A stretch of 64,000 nt of DNA from Duganella sp. SG902 (GTDB lineage Bacteria; Pseudomonadota; Gammaproteobacteria; Burkholderiales; Burkholderiaceae_D), in assembly GCF_013376005.1 (NCBI RefSeq), contig NZ_JABMJK010000004.1:496001-560000 (forward strand), given 5' to 3'. Shown one piece after another: positions 32,998 to 42,399 of the stretch (within the stretch, counting starts at the first letter, position 1; each line of letters begins with the position of its first letter). A program made the translations under genes and the position numbers. The notes under the pieces are model-generated. The model was given only the letters and a program-made list of their open reading frames with translations, was not told the origin of the DNA and did not search any database.

Positions 32998-33885
32998 TGC
33001 GGCGGCTTCGGCGGCCACTTCGACGAAGGCCGCCACCAAAGGCGATACGGCATCCTTGCGCTTCGCCAGATACAGCGCCGTGGTGGCCGAAGCATCGGCC
33101 ATCGGCCGGTAGCACACCTCGCTCATGCGGATGATGTCGAAGGAACTCGGCAGCACCGACACGCCGCAGCCGGCCGCCACCAGCCCGATGATGGTGGACG
33201 CTTCCCCGGCCTCCATCGCAATGGTCGGCTTGAAACCGGCTTCCCGGCACAGCCGGTTGATCTGCGGATGAATGCCGGTGCCCGCGCTTTCCGGATACAT
33301 CACCAGCGGCTCGCCCTTCAAATCCTGCACCGCGATGCTTTTCTTGCGCGCCAGTGGATGCGCCACCGGCAACACCATCACCAGCGGATCGCGCCGCAGC
33401 ACCGTCAACTCCACCGACTCCGGCAAGGCCGCCTCCGGCGGCCGCACCAGGCCCAGGTCCAGCTCGCGCGCGGCCAGCGCCTCGATCTGGCCCACGGTCG
33501 ACATCTCCTGCAAGGTCAGCTGCACGCCCGGATAACGCTGGCGATAGCGGTTGATCACCGCCGCGAACAGCGGCGTCAGCGGCGTCGAAAAGGTGAAGCC
33601 CACGCGCAGTTCGCCGGCCTCGCCGCGCTCGGCCCGGCGCGCCGTGTGCATCGCTTGCTCGGACAGGGCCAGCACCCGCCGCGCATCCTCGAGGAACAGC
33701 TTGCCGGCCTCCGTCAAGCGCACCCAGCGCTTGCTGCGCTCCAGCAGCCGCGCCCCCACCTCCGCCTCCAGCTGCTGGATCTGATGGCTCAGCGGCGGCT
33801 GGCCGATGTGCAGCCGCTCGGCCGCGCGGGTAAAGCTTAATTCCTCGGCAACGGCCACGAAGTAACGCAGATGGCGTAATTCCAT
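32965..33885 (-). CDS. LysR-family regulator (YnfL-like)
   Basis: 306 residues. N-terminal winged HTH (L-R-H-L-R-Y-F-V-A-V-A-E-E-L-S-F-T-R-A-A) and a type 2 periplasmic-binding-like effector domain. It is divergent from a YnfM-like MFS gene, the same arrangement as ynfL-ynfM in Escherichia coli, so it probably controls that exporter through the 97-base region between them. The last ten residues (R-H-S-G-E-S-R-N-P-C) come from the REP-like repeat, so the original end has been replaced. Confidence 0.92.
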   Translation of the reverse strand: MELRHLRYFVAVAEELSFTRAAERLHIGQPPLSHQIQQLEAEVGARLLERSKRWVRLTEAGKLFLEDARRVLALSEQAMHTARRAERGEAGELRVGFTFSTPLTPLFAAVINRYRQRYPGVQLTLQEMSTVGQIEALAARELDLGLVRPPEAALPESVELTVLRRDPLVMVLPVAHPLARKKSIAVQDLKGEPLVMYPESAGTGIHPQINRLCREAGFKPTIAMEAGEASTIIGLVAAGCGVSVLPSSFDIIRMSEVCYRPMADASATTALYLAKRKDAVSPLVAAFVEVAAEAAARHSGESRNPC

Positions 33886-33982
33886 TATCTTTAAAAAGTA
33901 TGACTGACGGTTTAAATATATATTGGACAGCTTATTGTGGCAATCCTAAGATGAGCCATCGTACCTCGCAGGAAGCGCCACC

Positions 33983-35197
33983 ATGTTAATCGCCGCCGCA
34001 CCCCGCATCGCCCTCGGCAGTCCGGAATTCAAGCGCAGCAACCGCGCCATGTTCTTTGGCGGCTTCTCCGCCTTCGCGCTGCTGTACTGCGTGCAGCCGC
34101 TGATGCCCTTGCTGTCGCACGAGTTCGCGCTGAGCGCGGCGCAAAGCAGCATGGTGCTGTCGGTCTCCACCGGCGCGCTGGCGCTGTCGCTGCTGGCTTC
34201 CAGCGCCGTCTCCGAACGGCTGGGCCGCAAGCCGCTGATGGTGGCGGCGATGGCGATCGCCGCCGTCATGACCCTGCTGTGCGCGTTCGCCCACAACTAC
34301 CCGCAACTGCTGCTGATGCGCGCCCTGCTGGGCGTGGCGCTGGGCGGCATGCCGGCGATCGCCATGGCCTACCTGGGCGAGGAAATCGAACCGCAATCGC
34401 TGGGCCTGTCGATGGGCTTGTACATCAGCGGCAGCGCCTTTGGCGGCATGGCGGGGCGCGTGATCACCTCGGTGCTGAGCGACCATTTCTCGTGGCGGCT
34501 GGCGCTGGCCATGGTGGGCGTGGCCGGCATCGCGGCCGCCATCGAGTTCTGGCGCAGCCTGCCGCCCTCGCGCCACTTCGCCCCGGCCCGTGGCGGCTGG
34601 CGCGCGCTGCCGGAAGGCTTCCGGCTGCACCTGTCGGACGCCGGCCTGCCGTGGCTGTTCGTGCTGGCGTTCTTGCTGATGGGCGCGTTCGTCAGCCTGT
34701 ACAACTACATCGCCTACCGCCTGCTGGGCGGGCCGTTCGGCCTGAGCCAGAGCGTGGTGGGCGCGGTGTCCTTCTTCTACCTGCTGGGCATCTACAGCTC
34801 GGTGTGGGCCGGCAGGCTGGCCGACCGCTACGGCCGCCGCAACGTGCTGTGGCTGATGGCGCTGATCATGCTGGGCGGCCTGCTGCTGACCTTGTCGAAC
34901 TGGCTGCCGCTGATCCTGGCCGGCGTGGCCGTGTTCACCTACGGCTTCTTCGCCACCCACTCGGTGGCCAGCAGCTGGGTGGGGCGGCGCGCGTTGAGCA
35001 ACAAGGCGCTGGCCTCGGCCTTGTACCTGTTCTTCTACTACCTCGGCTCGAGCGTGATCGGCTCGGCCACCGGCGTGATGTGGGGCCGCGCGGCGTGGCC
35101 CGGCGTGGTGCTGGTGCTGGCGTGCGCGCTGGCGCTGGCGCTGCTGGTCACTTTGCGCCTGCGGACGCTGGCGCCGCTGGCGCAGGCTGAGCGATGA
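33983..35197 (+). CDS. ynfM: MFS transporter (YnfM-like)
   Basis: 404 residues, twelve membrane helices. The segment F-F-G-G-F-S-A-F-A-L-L-Y-C-V-Q-P-L-M-P-L-L-S-H-E-F is characteristic of YnfM, an inner-membrane efflux protein whose natural substrate is not known. It is divergent from the LysR gene. The last 50 bases overlap the end of the convergent GGDEF-EAL gene, so both C-termini are read from the same DNA. Confidence 0.9.
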   Translation: MLIAAAPRIALGSPEFKRSNRAMFFGGFSAFALLYCVQPLMPLLSHEFALSAAQSSMVLSVSTGALALSLLASSAVSERLGRKPLMVAAMAIAAVMTLLCAFAHNYPQLLLMRALLGVALGGMPAIAMAYLGEEIEPQSLGLSMGLYISGSAFGGMAGRVITSVLSDHFSWRLALAMVGVAGIAAAIEFWRSLPPSRHFAPARGGWRALPEGFRLHLSDAGLPWLFVLAFLLMGAFVSLYNYIAYRLLGGPFGLSQSVVGAVSFFYLLGIYSSVWAGRLADRYGRRNVLWLMALIMLGGLLLTLSNWLPLILAGVAVFTYGFFATHSVASSWVGRRALSNKALASALYLFFYYLGSSVIGSATGVMWGRAAWPGVVLVLACALALALLVTLRLRTLAPLAQAER

Positions 35198-37634
35198 AGG
35201 CGGCGAACGCCTCCGGCGTCAATGGACGGCTGAAGTAGTAGCCCTGCATCTCGTCGCACGCGTGCTGGCGCAGATAGGCGAGCTGCGCCTCGGTTTCCAC
35301 GCCTTCCGCGATCACCTTGAAGCCGAGGCTGTGGCCCAGCGCCATCACCGAGCGCACGATGGCCGCCACCTTGGGCTCGGTCAGCATCTCGCGCGTGAAC
35401 GATTGGTCGATCTTGAGATAGTCCACCGGGAATTGCTTGAGGTAGGCCAGGCTGGAATAGCCGGTGCCGAAATCGTCGATCGACAGCGCCACGCCCAGCC
35501 GCTTGAGGTTTTCCACCATCGCCACCGCCTCCTCGACGTTGTGCATCATCAGGCTCTCGGTCAGCTCCAGCTCGAGGTAGCGCGGCTGCAGGCCGCTGTC
35601 CGCCAGCGCCGCGCGCACCTCGTCCAGCAAGGCGTGGTCGCGGAACTGGCGCGCCGACAGGTTGACCGCCACCCGCAGCGGCGGCAGCCCGGCCCGTTGC
35701 CAGGCGGCGGCCTGGGCGCAGGCGGTGCGCAGCACCCAGCGGCCGATGGCCACGATCAGGCCGGTCTCCTCGGCCACGCCGATGAAGCGCACCGGCGACA
35801 CCGCGCCCAGCGCCGGATGCTGCCAGCGCACCAGCGCCTCCATGCCGGTCACGGCGCCGCTGCGCAGGTCGACCTTGGGCTGGTACACCAGGCTCAGCTG
35901 CTCGCGCGGCAGCGCGTTGCGCAGCTCGGCCTCGATCTGCGCGCGCTCGGCCACCCGCGTGTGCATGGCCGCCTCGTAGAATTGCACCTGGTTGCGGCCC
36001 GCCTCCTTGGCGCGGTACATGGCGATGTCGGCGTGCTTGAGCAATTGCTCGGCGTCGGCGCCGTCGGCCGGGAACACGCTGACGCCGATGCTGCAGGTGA
36101 CGGCCAGCGCCTGCCGCTCCAGCGTGACCGGCGCCGCCACGGCCTCCTGCACCAGCTGCAGGATGCTGGTCACCGGCCGCTGATTGGCGATCGGCAGCAG
36201 CAGCACGAACTCGTCGCCGCCCAGCCGCGCCACCGTGTCGCCGTCGCTGGCGCAGGCCCGCAGGCGCTGGGCGATGGCGCACAGCAGCTGGTCGCCCAGC
36301 TGGTGGCCGAGATGGTCGTTGATGAACTTGAAGTTATCGAGGTCGATGTACACCAGCCACAGGCTGTGTCTGAAGCGCTGCGAGAAGGTGACCGCCTGCG
36401 CCAGGCGGTCGTTGAGCAGCACGCGGTTGGGCAGGCCGGTCAGCGCGTCGTGGTGGGCCTGGTGCTCCAGCTGCTCCTGGTACTCCATGATGGCGGTCAT
36501 GTCGGTCAGCACGCAGACGTGGTGGCCGATGGCGCGCTCGGTGTTCTGCACCGGCGCCACGTGCAGCTGGGTCCACAACAGCGTGCCGTCGCGATGGCGC
36601 GGCCGCAGCAGCAGCGTCTGTTCGTTGCGCGACTGCATGGCCGCCTGCAGCGCCTGGTACTGCTCGTCGTGCGGCTGCAGGTCCAGCAGCGTCTCCAGCC
36701 GCCGTCCCAGCACCGAGGCCGGGCTGTGGTCGAACAGGCGCACGAAGGCCGGGTTGGCGTACTCGATCAGTTCGCCCTCGGCCGCGTGGCGGGTGATGGC
36801 GATGGCGTTGATGCTGGCCTCCAGCGCGCGGCTGCGCAGCTGCAGCGCCAGCTTCAATTGTTCGCGCTCGGTGATGTCGTGGGCGAACACCAGCCGCGCC
36901 GGGCGGCCCGACAGGGTCACCGAGTGCGAGGACACGTCCACCCGCATGCGGCTGCCGTCGCGCCGCTGGTGGGTCCAGACGCCCGATTGCTCCGCGCCCT
37001 TGGCCGGCGCGGCCGCCAGGTTGTCGGCCAGCCGCTGCAGCTGGTCCGGCGGACGGATGTCGCGGATGGTCATCTGCAGGAATTCCGCCTCGGTATGGCC
37101 GTACTGGGCCACGGCGGCCGCGTTCACCACCAGGAAGCGCAGGGTTTCCAGGTCGTACACCCACATCGGATGCGGGTGGGCCTCGAACAGGTATTTGAAG
37201 CGTAGGCGCGATTCGTAGACGTCGTAATCGTCCAGCGGGTAGGCGGTGCACAGGAAGGCGGGCGGCTCGGCGTGGGCGCGCCACTCGATGGTTTGCGTGA
37301 CCGGGTGGCTGGCGCCATCCTGGCCCACCAGCTCCAGCTCGCCGCGCCAGTAGCCGCGCACGCGGGCGGCCGGCAGCGCCTCGTTCTGCAGCATCGGCAA
37401 CACCCAGGTGGCGTACAGGGCGCTGGCCGGCGTGCGCGGCGTAAGCGGACCCAGCACCGACGCCGCGTGCTGGTTGTACGCCAGCAGGCAGCCGCGCTCG
37501 TCGATAGCAAACGCGAAGTAAGGGCTGGTGCCAAACATCTCGTCGAACGCCGTCCCCTGTCGCCTGCCTTTGGCGCGCTGGCTGCGCGGGCGCTCTGGGG
37601 CGCGGCTGTATGCTGGCTGCGGGAGTCTGTCCAT
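35148..37634 (-). CDS. PAS-GGDEF-EAL c-di-GMP signalling protein
   Basis: 828 residues. Two to three PAS-like domains (residues about 30-135, 145-260, 268-385) precede GGDEF (about 390-555) and EAL (about 570-815). The GGDEF motif is intact (472-476) but the RxxD inhibitory site is replaced by SDGD. The EAL motif is present (E-A-L at 599-601), with the Asp pair in S-I-D-D-F-G-T-G-Y-S and E-G-V-E-T. It could both make and break c-di-GMP; which dominates cannot be told. There is no membrane segment, so it senses a cytosolic signal. Confidence 0.93.
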   Translation of the reverse strand: MDRLPQPAYSRAPERPRSQRAKGRRQGTAFDEMFGTSPYFAFAIDERGCLLAYNQHAASVLGPLTPRTPASALYATWVLPMLQNEALPAARVRGYWRGELELVGQDGASHPVTQTIEWRAHAEPPAFLCTAYPLDDYDVYESRLRFKYLFEAHPHPMWVYDLETLRFLVVNAAAVAQYGHTEAEFLQMTIRDIRPPDQLQRLADNLAAAPAKGAEQSGVWTHQRRDGSRMRVDVSSHSVTLSGRPARLVFAHDITEREQLKLALQLRSRALEASINAIAITRHAAEGELIEYANPAFVRLFDHSPASVLGRRLETLLDLQPHDEQYQALQAAMQSRNEQTLLLRPRHRDGTLLWTQLHVAPVQNTERAIGHHVCVLTDMTAIMEYQEQLEHQAHHDALTGLPNRVLLNDRLAQAVTFSQRFRHSLWLVYIDLDNFKFINDHLGHQLGDQLLCAIAQRLRACASDGDTVARLGGDEFVLLLPIANQRPVTSILQLVQEAVAAPVTLERQALAVTCSIGVSVFPADGADAEQLLKHADIAMYRAKEAGRNQVQFYEAAMHTRVAERAQIEAELRNALPREQLSLVYQPKVDLRSGAVTGMEALVRWQHPALGAVSPVRFIGVAEETGLIVAIGRWVLRTACAQAAAWQRAGLPPLRVAVNLSARQFRDHALLDEVRAALADSGLQPRYLELELTESLMMHNVEEAVAMVENLKRLGVALSIDDFGTGYSSLAYLKQFPVDYLKIDQSFTREMLTEPKVAAIVRSVMALGHSLGFKVIAEGVETEAQLAYLRQHACDEMQGYYFSRPLTPEAFAAFIAQPAPAAPASAGAK

Positions 37635-37742
37635 GTCGGGTGCCCGGGCAAGGATGATGTCGCCTGATACTAGCAGAAGGTCGGCGAAACTTGTCGCACG
37701 GCTAGTTCGAGCGCGCGTCCCCCGGGCCGGACGCGCGCTGGC

Positions 37743-38801
37743 TCAGGACGGTTCCCTGAGCGTGGCCATATCGATCACGAAGCGGTACTTCACATCGTTC
37801 TTCACGAGGCGCTCGTAGGCCTGGTTGATGTCCTGGATGGCGATCAGCTCGACCTCGCTGACGATGTTGTGCTCGGCGCAGAAATCCATCATCTCCTGGG
37901 TCTCCCTGAGGCCGCCGATGGCCGAGCCCGCCACCGACTTGCGGCCCAGGATCAGGCTGACGCCGGCCGGTGGCGGATCGAGCTCGGTCAGCACGCCCAC
38001 CATCGCCATGGTGCGGTCGCGGCGCAGCAGCGCGAGGTAGGGATTGATATCGTGCGACACCGGGATGGTGTTGAGCAGGAAATCGAAACGGTTGGCGTAC
38101 GCCTTCATCGCCGCCGGATCGGTCGACAGCAGCACCTCGTCGGCGCCGAGGCGCTGCGCGTCCTTGCCCTTGTCCGGCGAGGTGGTGATCATCACCACGG
38201 TGGCGCCCATGGCCTTGGCGAACTTCACGCCCATGTGGCCGAGACCGCCGAGGCCGATCACGCCCACCTTCTGGCCCGGGCCGACCTGCCAGTGACGCAG
38301 CGGCGAGTAGGTGGTGATGCCGGCGCACAGCAGCGGCGCCACCGCCTTCAGGTCGAGCTTCTCGGACACCTTGACCACGAAGTGCTCGTCGACCACGATC
38401 AGGTCCGAATAGCCGCCGTAGGTGGGGGCGCCGGTGTCGCGTTCGCGGCCGTTGTAGGTGACGGTCGCACCGTTCTCGCAATACTGCTCGAGGTCCTCGG
38501 CGCAGGCCGGGCAATGGCGGCAGGAGTCGACCAGGCAGCCGACGCCGGCCAGGTCGCCAACCTTGAACTTGTGCACGCCGGCGCCGACCTGCGTCACGCG
38601 GCCGATGATTTCGTGGCCCGGCACCATGGGATAGATCGAGCCGCCCCAGTCGTCGCGCGCCTGGTGCAGATCGGAGTGGCAGACGCCGGAGTAGAGGATT
38701 TCAATCACCACGTCGTTGGCCTTCGGCGCGCGGCGCTCGAAGCTGAACGGGACGAGGTGGGAATGCTTGTCGTGGGCGGCATAGCCGTGAACCTGGAACA
38801 T
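37743..38801 (-). CDS. Zinc-dependent alcohol dehydrogenase (YahK/CAD-like)
   Basis: 352 residues. Catalytic zinc ligands Cys41 and His63-Glu64 (G-H-E), structural zinc cysteines in C-L-V-D-S-C-R-H-C-P-A-C, and the Rossmann motif G-L-G-G-L-G. It resembles the YahK/cinnamyl-alcohol dehydrogenase group that reduces aldehydes with NADPH. It has a strong AGGAG ribosome site and is divergent from a LysR gene, its likely regulator. Confidence 0.93.
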   Translation of the reverse strand: MFQVHGYAAHDKHSHLVPFSFERRAPKANDVVIEILYSGVCHSDLHQARDDWGGSIYPMVPGHEIIGRVTQVGAGVHKFKVGDLAGVGCLVDSCRHCPACAEDLEQYCENGATVTYNGRERDTGAPTYGGYSDLIVVDEHFVVKVSEKLDLKAVAPLLCAGITTYSPLRHWQVGPGQKVGVIGLGGLGHMGVKFAKAMGATVVMITTSPDKGKDAQRLGADEVLLSTDPAAMKAYANRFDFLLNTIPVSHDINPYLALLRRDRTMAMVGVLTELDPPPAGVSLILGRKSVAGSAIGGLRETQEMMDFCAEHNIVSEVELIAIQDINQAYERLVKNDVKYRFVIDMATLREPS

Positions 38802-38835
38802 GGGGAACTCCTGCGATTGTGATTGGTTGTTGCAC

Positions 38836-38841
38836 TATAAT
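38836..38841 (+). promoter_or_regulatory. -10 element for the LysR gene next to the alcohol dehydrogenase
   Basis: A perfect TATAAT lies in the 100-base divergent region between the alcohol dehydrogenase and LysR genes. No clear -35 is seen. Confidence 0.4.
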
Positions 38842-38901
38842 TGCGCGGTCTGCCGGGAACAAGCGCGTTTCTCCGCATGGTTTAAACAGGAAAATTGCAC
38901 A

Positions 38902-39789
38902 ATGCAGCTCGATAACCTATCCCATCTGGGCGTGTTCGCCGCCGTCGCGCGGCACGGCAGCTTTCGCAAGGCGGCGTCCGAGCTGGCCTTGTCGGCGTCG
39001 GCAGTGAGCTACGCGGTGCGCACGCTGGAGGACCGGCTGGGCGTCGGCCTGTTCAACCGCACCACGCGCAGCGTGGCGCTGACCGAGGCCGGCAAGCACC
39101 TGCTCGAGCGCCTGCGGCCGGCGCTGGGCGGCGTCAGCGTGGCGCTGGAGGAGATGAACATGTTCCGGGCGTCGCCGGCCGGCACGCTGCGCATCAACAG
39201 CTCGCGCGACGCTGCGGTGATGGTGATCGGGCCGCTGATCCGGCGCTACCTGGACGCCTACCCGGACATCTCGCTCGACATCGTCAGCGACGACGGCATG
39301 ATCGACATCGTCGATCGCGGCTTCGACGTCGGCATCCGCTACGCGGAGCGTGTGCCGGAGGACATGATCGCGGTGCCGGTGTGGCCGGCGCAGCGTTTCG
39401 TGGTGGTGGGCTCGCCGGAGTACTTCGCGCGGCACGGGGTGCCGCGGCATCCGGACGACCTGATGCGGCACAACTGCGTGCGCTACCGCTTCCCGCGCGG
39501 GAATTTCTACAAATGGGAGCTGGGCAAGGGCGACATCCAGCTGGAGGTGGACGTGCCGGGGCGGCTGTCGGTGGGCGATTCGGAGCTGGCGCTGCGCGCC
39601 GCGCTGGATGGCGTGGCGATCACCCTCCTGCCCGAGTTCCGGCTGCGGCCCTACCTGGCGTCGGGGCAGCTGGTGTGCGTGCTGGAGGACTGGTGTCCGC
39701 CGACCACCGGCCTGATGATGTACTACCCGCGCCAGCGGCGCATGTCGTCGGCGCTGCGCGCCTTCATCGACATGGCCCGCATGCCCTAA
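38902..39789 (+). CDS. LysR-family transcriptional regulator
   Basis: 295 residues. N-terminal HTH (L-S-H-L-G-V-F-A-A-V-A-R-H-G-S-F-R-K-A-A) followed by an effector domain that resembles the CrgA/DmlR-like branch. Divergent from the alcohol dehydrogenase gene, which it probably controls in response to an aldehyde or related effector. The start at 38902 follows AGGA; the in-frame extension to 38800 is antisense to the other gene's start. Its stop lies at the outer edge of a large inverted repeat. Confidence 0.92.
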   Translation: MQLDNLSHLGVFAAVARHGSFRKAASELALSASAVSYAVRTLEDRLGVGLFNRTTRSVALTEAGKHLLERLRPALGGVSVALEEMNMFRASPAGTLRINSSRDAAVMVIGPLIRRYLDAYPDISLDIVSDDGMIDIVDRGFDVGIRYAERVPEDMIAVPVWPAQRFVVVGSPEYFARHGVPRHPDDLMRHNCVRYRFPRGNFYKWELGKGDIQLEVDVPGRLSVGDSELALRAALDGVAITLLPEFRLRPYLASGQLVCVLEDWCPPTTGLMMYYPRQRRMSSALRAFIDMARMP

Positions 39790-39883
39790 ATCCGGGGTCA
39801 GGTCCTCCATTTCTACACGGCCTCCGCCGTAGCGTTCGCTACGGCGGAGGCCGTGTAGAAATGGAGGACCTGACCCCGGATTT
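39788..39883. repeat. Perfect 47-bp inverted repeat with CCGGGGTCAGG termini
   Basis: Two perfect 47-base arms (39788-39834 and 39837-39883) are separated by only two bases. The outer ends read AAATCCGGGGTCAGGTCC. The arms would form an exceptionally long hairpin in RNA or cruciform in DNA. A T-rich run (TTTTATTT) follows on the plus strand, so it may also terminate the LysR transcript. Related in its ends to the element at 51353. Confidence 0.95.
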
Positions 39884-39969
39884 TATTTGATCTGCGTCAG
39901 TGTGGTCGCGGATGCTTGCAACTGTTGAGCTTTGGGGCGGTCGAATCGTGATTCACGGAGGAGACCATC

Positions 39970-40299
39970 ATGTTGCATACCAACGATATCCAGCATCGGT
40001 TTTATTTTGTCGAACGGGCGGTGCGGCTGGCGGCGCAGGCGGCTTCGGCCGAACCAGGCCTGCCGCGCGAGCTGCGCGGCTGCCTGGAGCGCCTCGATAA
40101 GCTTGCCGACGACGCGCGCGACATCCTGCTGTCAAGCGACGAGCCGCGCCTCCGCAAGCTTGTACGCGACATGGAGACCCAGGCCGAACGCGCCAAGCGC
40201 ATCTGCGACTACATCCCCACGCTGTCCGGCCAAATCAAGGGCGCCGTCAGCCATATGCACGGCCAGATGCAGGAACTAAAGCGCGACATGAGCGTCTGA
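39970..40299 (+). CDS. Small uncharacterised protein
   Basis: 109 residues, helical (F-Y-F-V-E-R-A-V-R-L-A-A-Q-A-A, then L-E-R-L-D-K-L-A-D-D-A-R-D-I-L-L, and Q-A-E-R-A-K-R-I-C-D-Y-I), soluble, with a strong GGAGGAG ribosome site. Heptad-like patterns suggest a helical bundle or coiled coil. I do not recognise the family. Confidence 0.75.
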   Translation: MLHTNDIQHRFYFVERAVRLAAQAASAEPGLPRELRGCLERLDKLADDARDILLSSDEPRLRKLVRDMETQAERAKRICDYIPTLSGQIKGAVSHMHGQMQELKRDMSV

Positions 40300-40383
40300 A
40301 CGTGCACGGGGCCTGTGCCTTCGCCTTGTTGCGGGTGGTCGACCATGAAGCGGCATATGCCGTATTCGCCAACGTTGTGATCA

Positions 40384-41613
40384 CTAGATAGCTCCCTTCG
40401 CGCGCAGGGCGGCGATGTCGTCGTCGCTGCGGCCCAGCAGTTCGCGCAGCACGCTGTCGGTGTGCTGGCCCAGCAGCGGCGGCGCGACCGCGTTGTCGGT
40501 CGGCGTGGCGGACATGCGCATCGGGCTGCGCACCAGCCTGGTGGTGCCGGCGGTCGGATGCGGCACTTCCATCACGACGCCGCGCGCCCGCACCTGCGGA
40601 TTGGCATACACCTCGTCGAGGTTGTTGATCGGCCCGCACGGCACGCCCACTTCCTCCAGCTTGCCGATCCAGAAATCGCGCGGCTGGCGCAGCACCATCT
40701 CGGCCAGGATCGGCACCAGCTCGTCGCGGTGCTTGACGCGCAGCGGGTTGGTGGCGTAGCGCTCGTGGCACGCGAGGTCGGGACGGCCGCCGGCCTCGAC
40801 GAACTTCTGGTATTGCCCGTCGTTGCCGGTGGCGACGATGATGTAGCCGTCCGAACACTGGAAGGTCTGGTACGGCACGATGTTGGGATGCGCGTTGCCC
40901 CAGCGCTTGGGCGGCTTGCCGCTGTTCAGGTAGTTGCTGCCGGCGTTGGCCAGCATGGCCACCTGCACGTCCAGCAGCGCCATGTCGATGTACTGGCCCT
41001 CGCCGCTGCGGTCGCGGTGCGTCAGCGCCGCCAGGATGGCGATGGTGGCGTACATGCCGGTCATCAGGTCGGTCAGCGCCACGCCGGCTTTTTGCGGACC
41101 GCCGCCGGGCAGGTCGTCGCGCTCGCCGGTGACCGACATCAGCCCGCCCATGCCCTGGATCAGGAAGTCGTAGCCGGCGCGGTGCGCGTACGGCCCATCC
41201 TGCCCGAAGCCGGTGACCGAGCAGTAGACCAGTTCCGGCTTGATGGCCTTCAACGATGCATAGTCCAGGCCGTAGCGCTTGAGCTGGCCGACCTTGTAGT
41301 TCTCCAGCACGACGTCGCTGTGCTTCACCAGCTCGCGCAGCAGCTGCTGGCCTTCGGCGCTGGCGATGTCGACCGTGACCGAGCGCTTGCCGCGGTTGGC
41401 GGACAGGTAGTAGGCCGCCTCGGTGGTGTCGTTGCCGTCGGCGTCGCGCGCGTACGGCGGGCCCCAGGCGCGCGTGTCGTCGCCGCTGCCGGGACGTTCG
41501 ATCTTGATCACGTCCGCGCCGAGATCGGCCAGGTTCTGCGAGCACCACGGTCCCGCCAGTACGCGGCTCAGGTCGAGCACGCGGATATGACCCAACGCTT
41601 TTTGAGCTGTCAT
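40384..41613 (-). CDS. CaiB/BaiF CoA-transferase family protein
   Basis: 409 residues, class III CoA-transferase. The N-terminus I-R-V-L-D-L-S-R-V-L-A-G-P-W and the catalytic Asp in G-V-A-L-T-D-L-M-T-G-M are typical; C-terminal lobe contains E-V-G-V-P-C-G-P-I-N-N. Such enzymes swap CoA between carboxylic acids. The acid pair used cannot be told. It starts 46 bases after the M48 protease gene on the same strand. Confidence 0.93.
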   Translation of the reverse strand: MTAQKALGHIRVLDLSRVLAGPWCSQNLADLGADVIKIERPGSGDDTRAWGPPYARDADGNDTTEAAYYLSANRGKRSVTVDIASAEGQQLLRELVKHSDVVLENYKVGQLKRYGLDYASLKAIKPELVYCSVTGFGQDGPYAHRAGYDFLIQGMGGLMSVTGERDDLPGGGPQKAGVALTDLMTGMYATIAILAALTHRDRSGEGQYIDMALLDVQVAMLANAGSNYLNSGKPPKRWGNAHPNIVPYQTFQCSDGYIIVATGNDGQYQKFVEAGGRPDLACHERYATNPLRVKHRDELVPILAEMVLRQPRDFWIGKLEEVGVPCGPINNLDEVYANPQVRARGVVMEVPHPTAGTTRLVRSPMRMSATPTDNAVAPPLLGQHTDSVLRELLGRSDDDIAALRAKGAI

Positions 41614-41659
41614 CGATGTTTTACCTTTTGAGCAATCAGGCCGCTAGTGTGGCGGCGCG

Positions 41660-42379
41660 TCATTTTTTTTGCAAGTCGGCCGCCACCGCCTGTGCGGCCC
41701 GCCAGCGCAGCGACGGCGAGGGATAGTCGGCCTTGCTCAGGCGCGGCCAGTCGCTGGCGCGCATCATCTTGCGGAAGTAGCCGGCCAGGCGCTCGGCCGG
41801 CCAGCCGGCGCGCCACGCCAGCCGCAGGCCTTCGCGGTCGGCCTCCTCTTCCTGGGCGTAGTTGGTGGCGGCCAGCTTGGCGATGAGGTCGCGGTCGTGA
41901 TCGACCGCGTGCTCCAGCTCGATGAAGGGACGCCCCGCCCAGGCCGGCTCCAGCCGCAGCGCCGCCTCGTATTCCTTCAGGTTGTGGTGCAGCGCCGCGT
42001 GCTCGATTTCGTGCGCCAGCAGCATCGCCAGCTCGGCGTCGTTCAGGCCGAGGCGGTCGACATATGGCTTGCTGACCAGGATTTTGCCGCCGGCCATGCA
42101 GTCCGCGCTCTGGTCGGCGTCGTCGGTGGTGTGGACTTCCCACGCCCACCCGGCCGTCTCCGGATAGTCGCGCCGCGCCTGCGCGATCAGCACGCCGGCG
42201 ATGGCGCGCACGCGCGCGGTGAACTGGGCGTTGTGATCGAGCACGTGTTCGGAAAGCCGGCCGGCGTACAGGATGGCGGCGCGCGCCATCACCTCGTCCT
42301 GCGTGGGCGCGGCGGCGTGGGCCCAGGGCACGGCTAGCAGCAGGGCCGCGATTCGTGATAACGTTGCTCGCATTGCCAT
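41660..42379 (-). CDS. M48-like metalloprotease with signal peptide
   Basis: 239 residues. Signal peptide M-A-M-R-A-T-L-S-R-I-A-A-L-L-L-A-V-P-W-A-H-A, then a zincin core with H-E-I-E-H (123-127) and third ligand in E-E-E-A-D (178-181), as in M48 peptidases of the BepA/LoiP kind. Probably periplasmic, in envelope protein quality control (inferred from family). The start at 42379 has GGAGG five to six bases upstream and is 20 bases from the divergent ugpQ start. Confidence 0.9.
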   Translation of the reverse strand: MAMRATLSRIAALLLAVPWAHAAAPTQDEVMARAAILYAGRLSEHVLDHNAQFTARVRAIAGVLIAQARRDYPETAGWAWEVHTTDDADQSADCMAGGKILVSKPYVDRLGLNDAELAMLLAHEIEHAALHHNLKEYEAALRLEPAWAGRPFIELEHAVDHDRDLIAKLAATNYAQEEEADREGLRLAWRAGWPAERLAGYFRKMMRASDWPRLSKADYPSPSLRWRAAQAVAADLQKK

Positions 42380-42399
42380 TACAACCTCCGACTCTCGAC

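Noticed and set aside
39788..39883. Simple terminator of the LysR gene
   Set aside because: The stem is far too long and its ends recur elsewhere, so it is better described as a repeat element that may also terminate.
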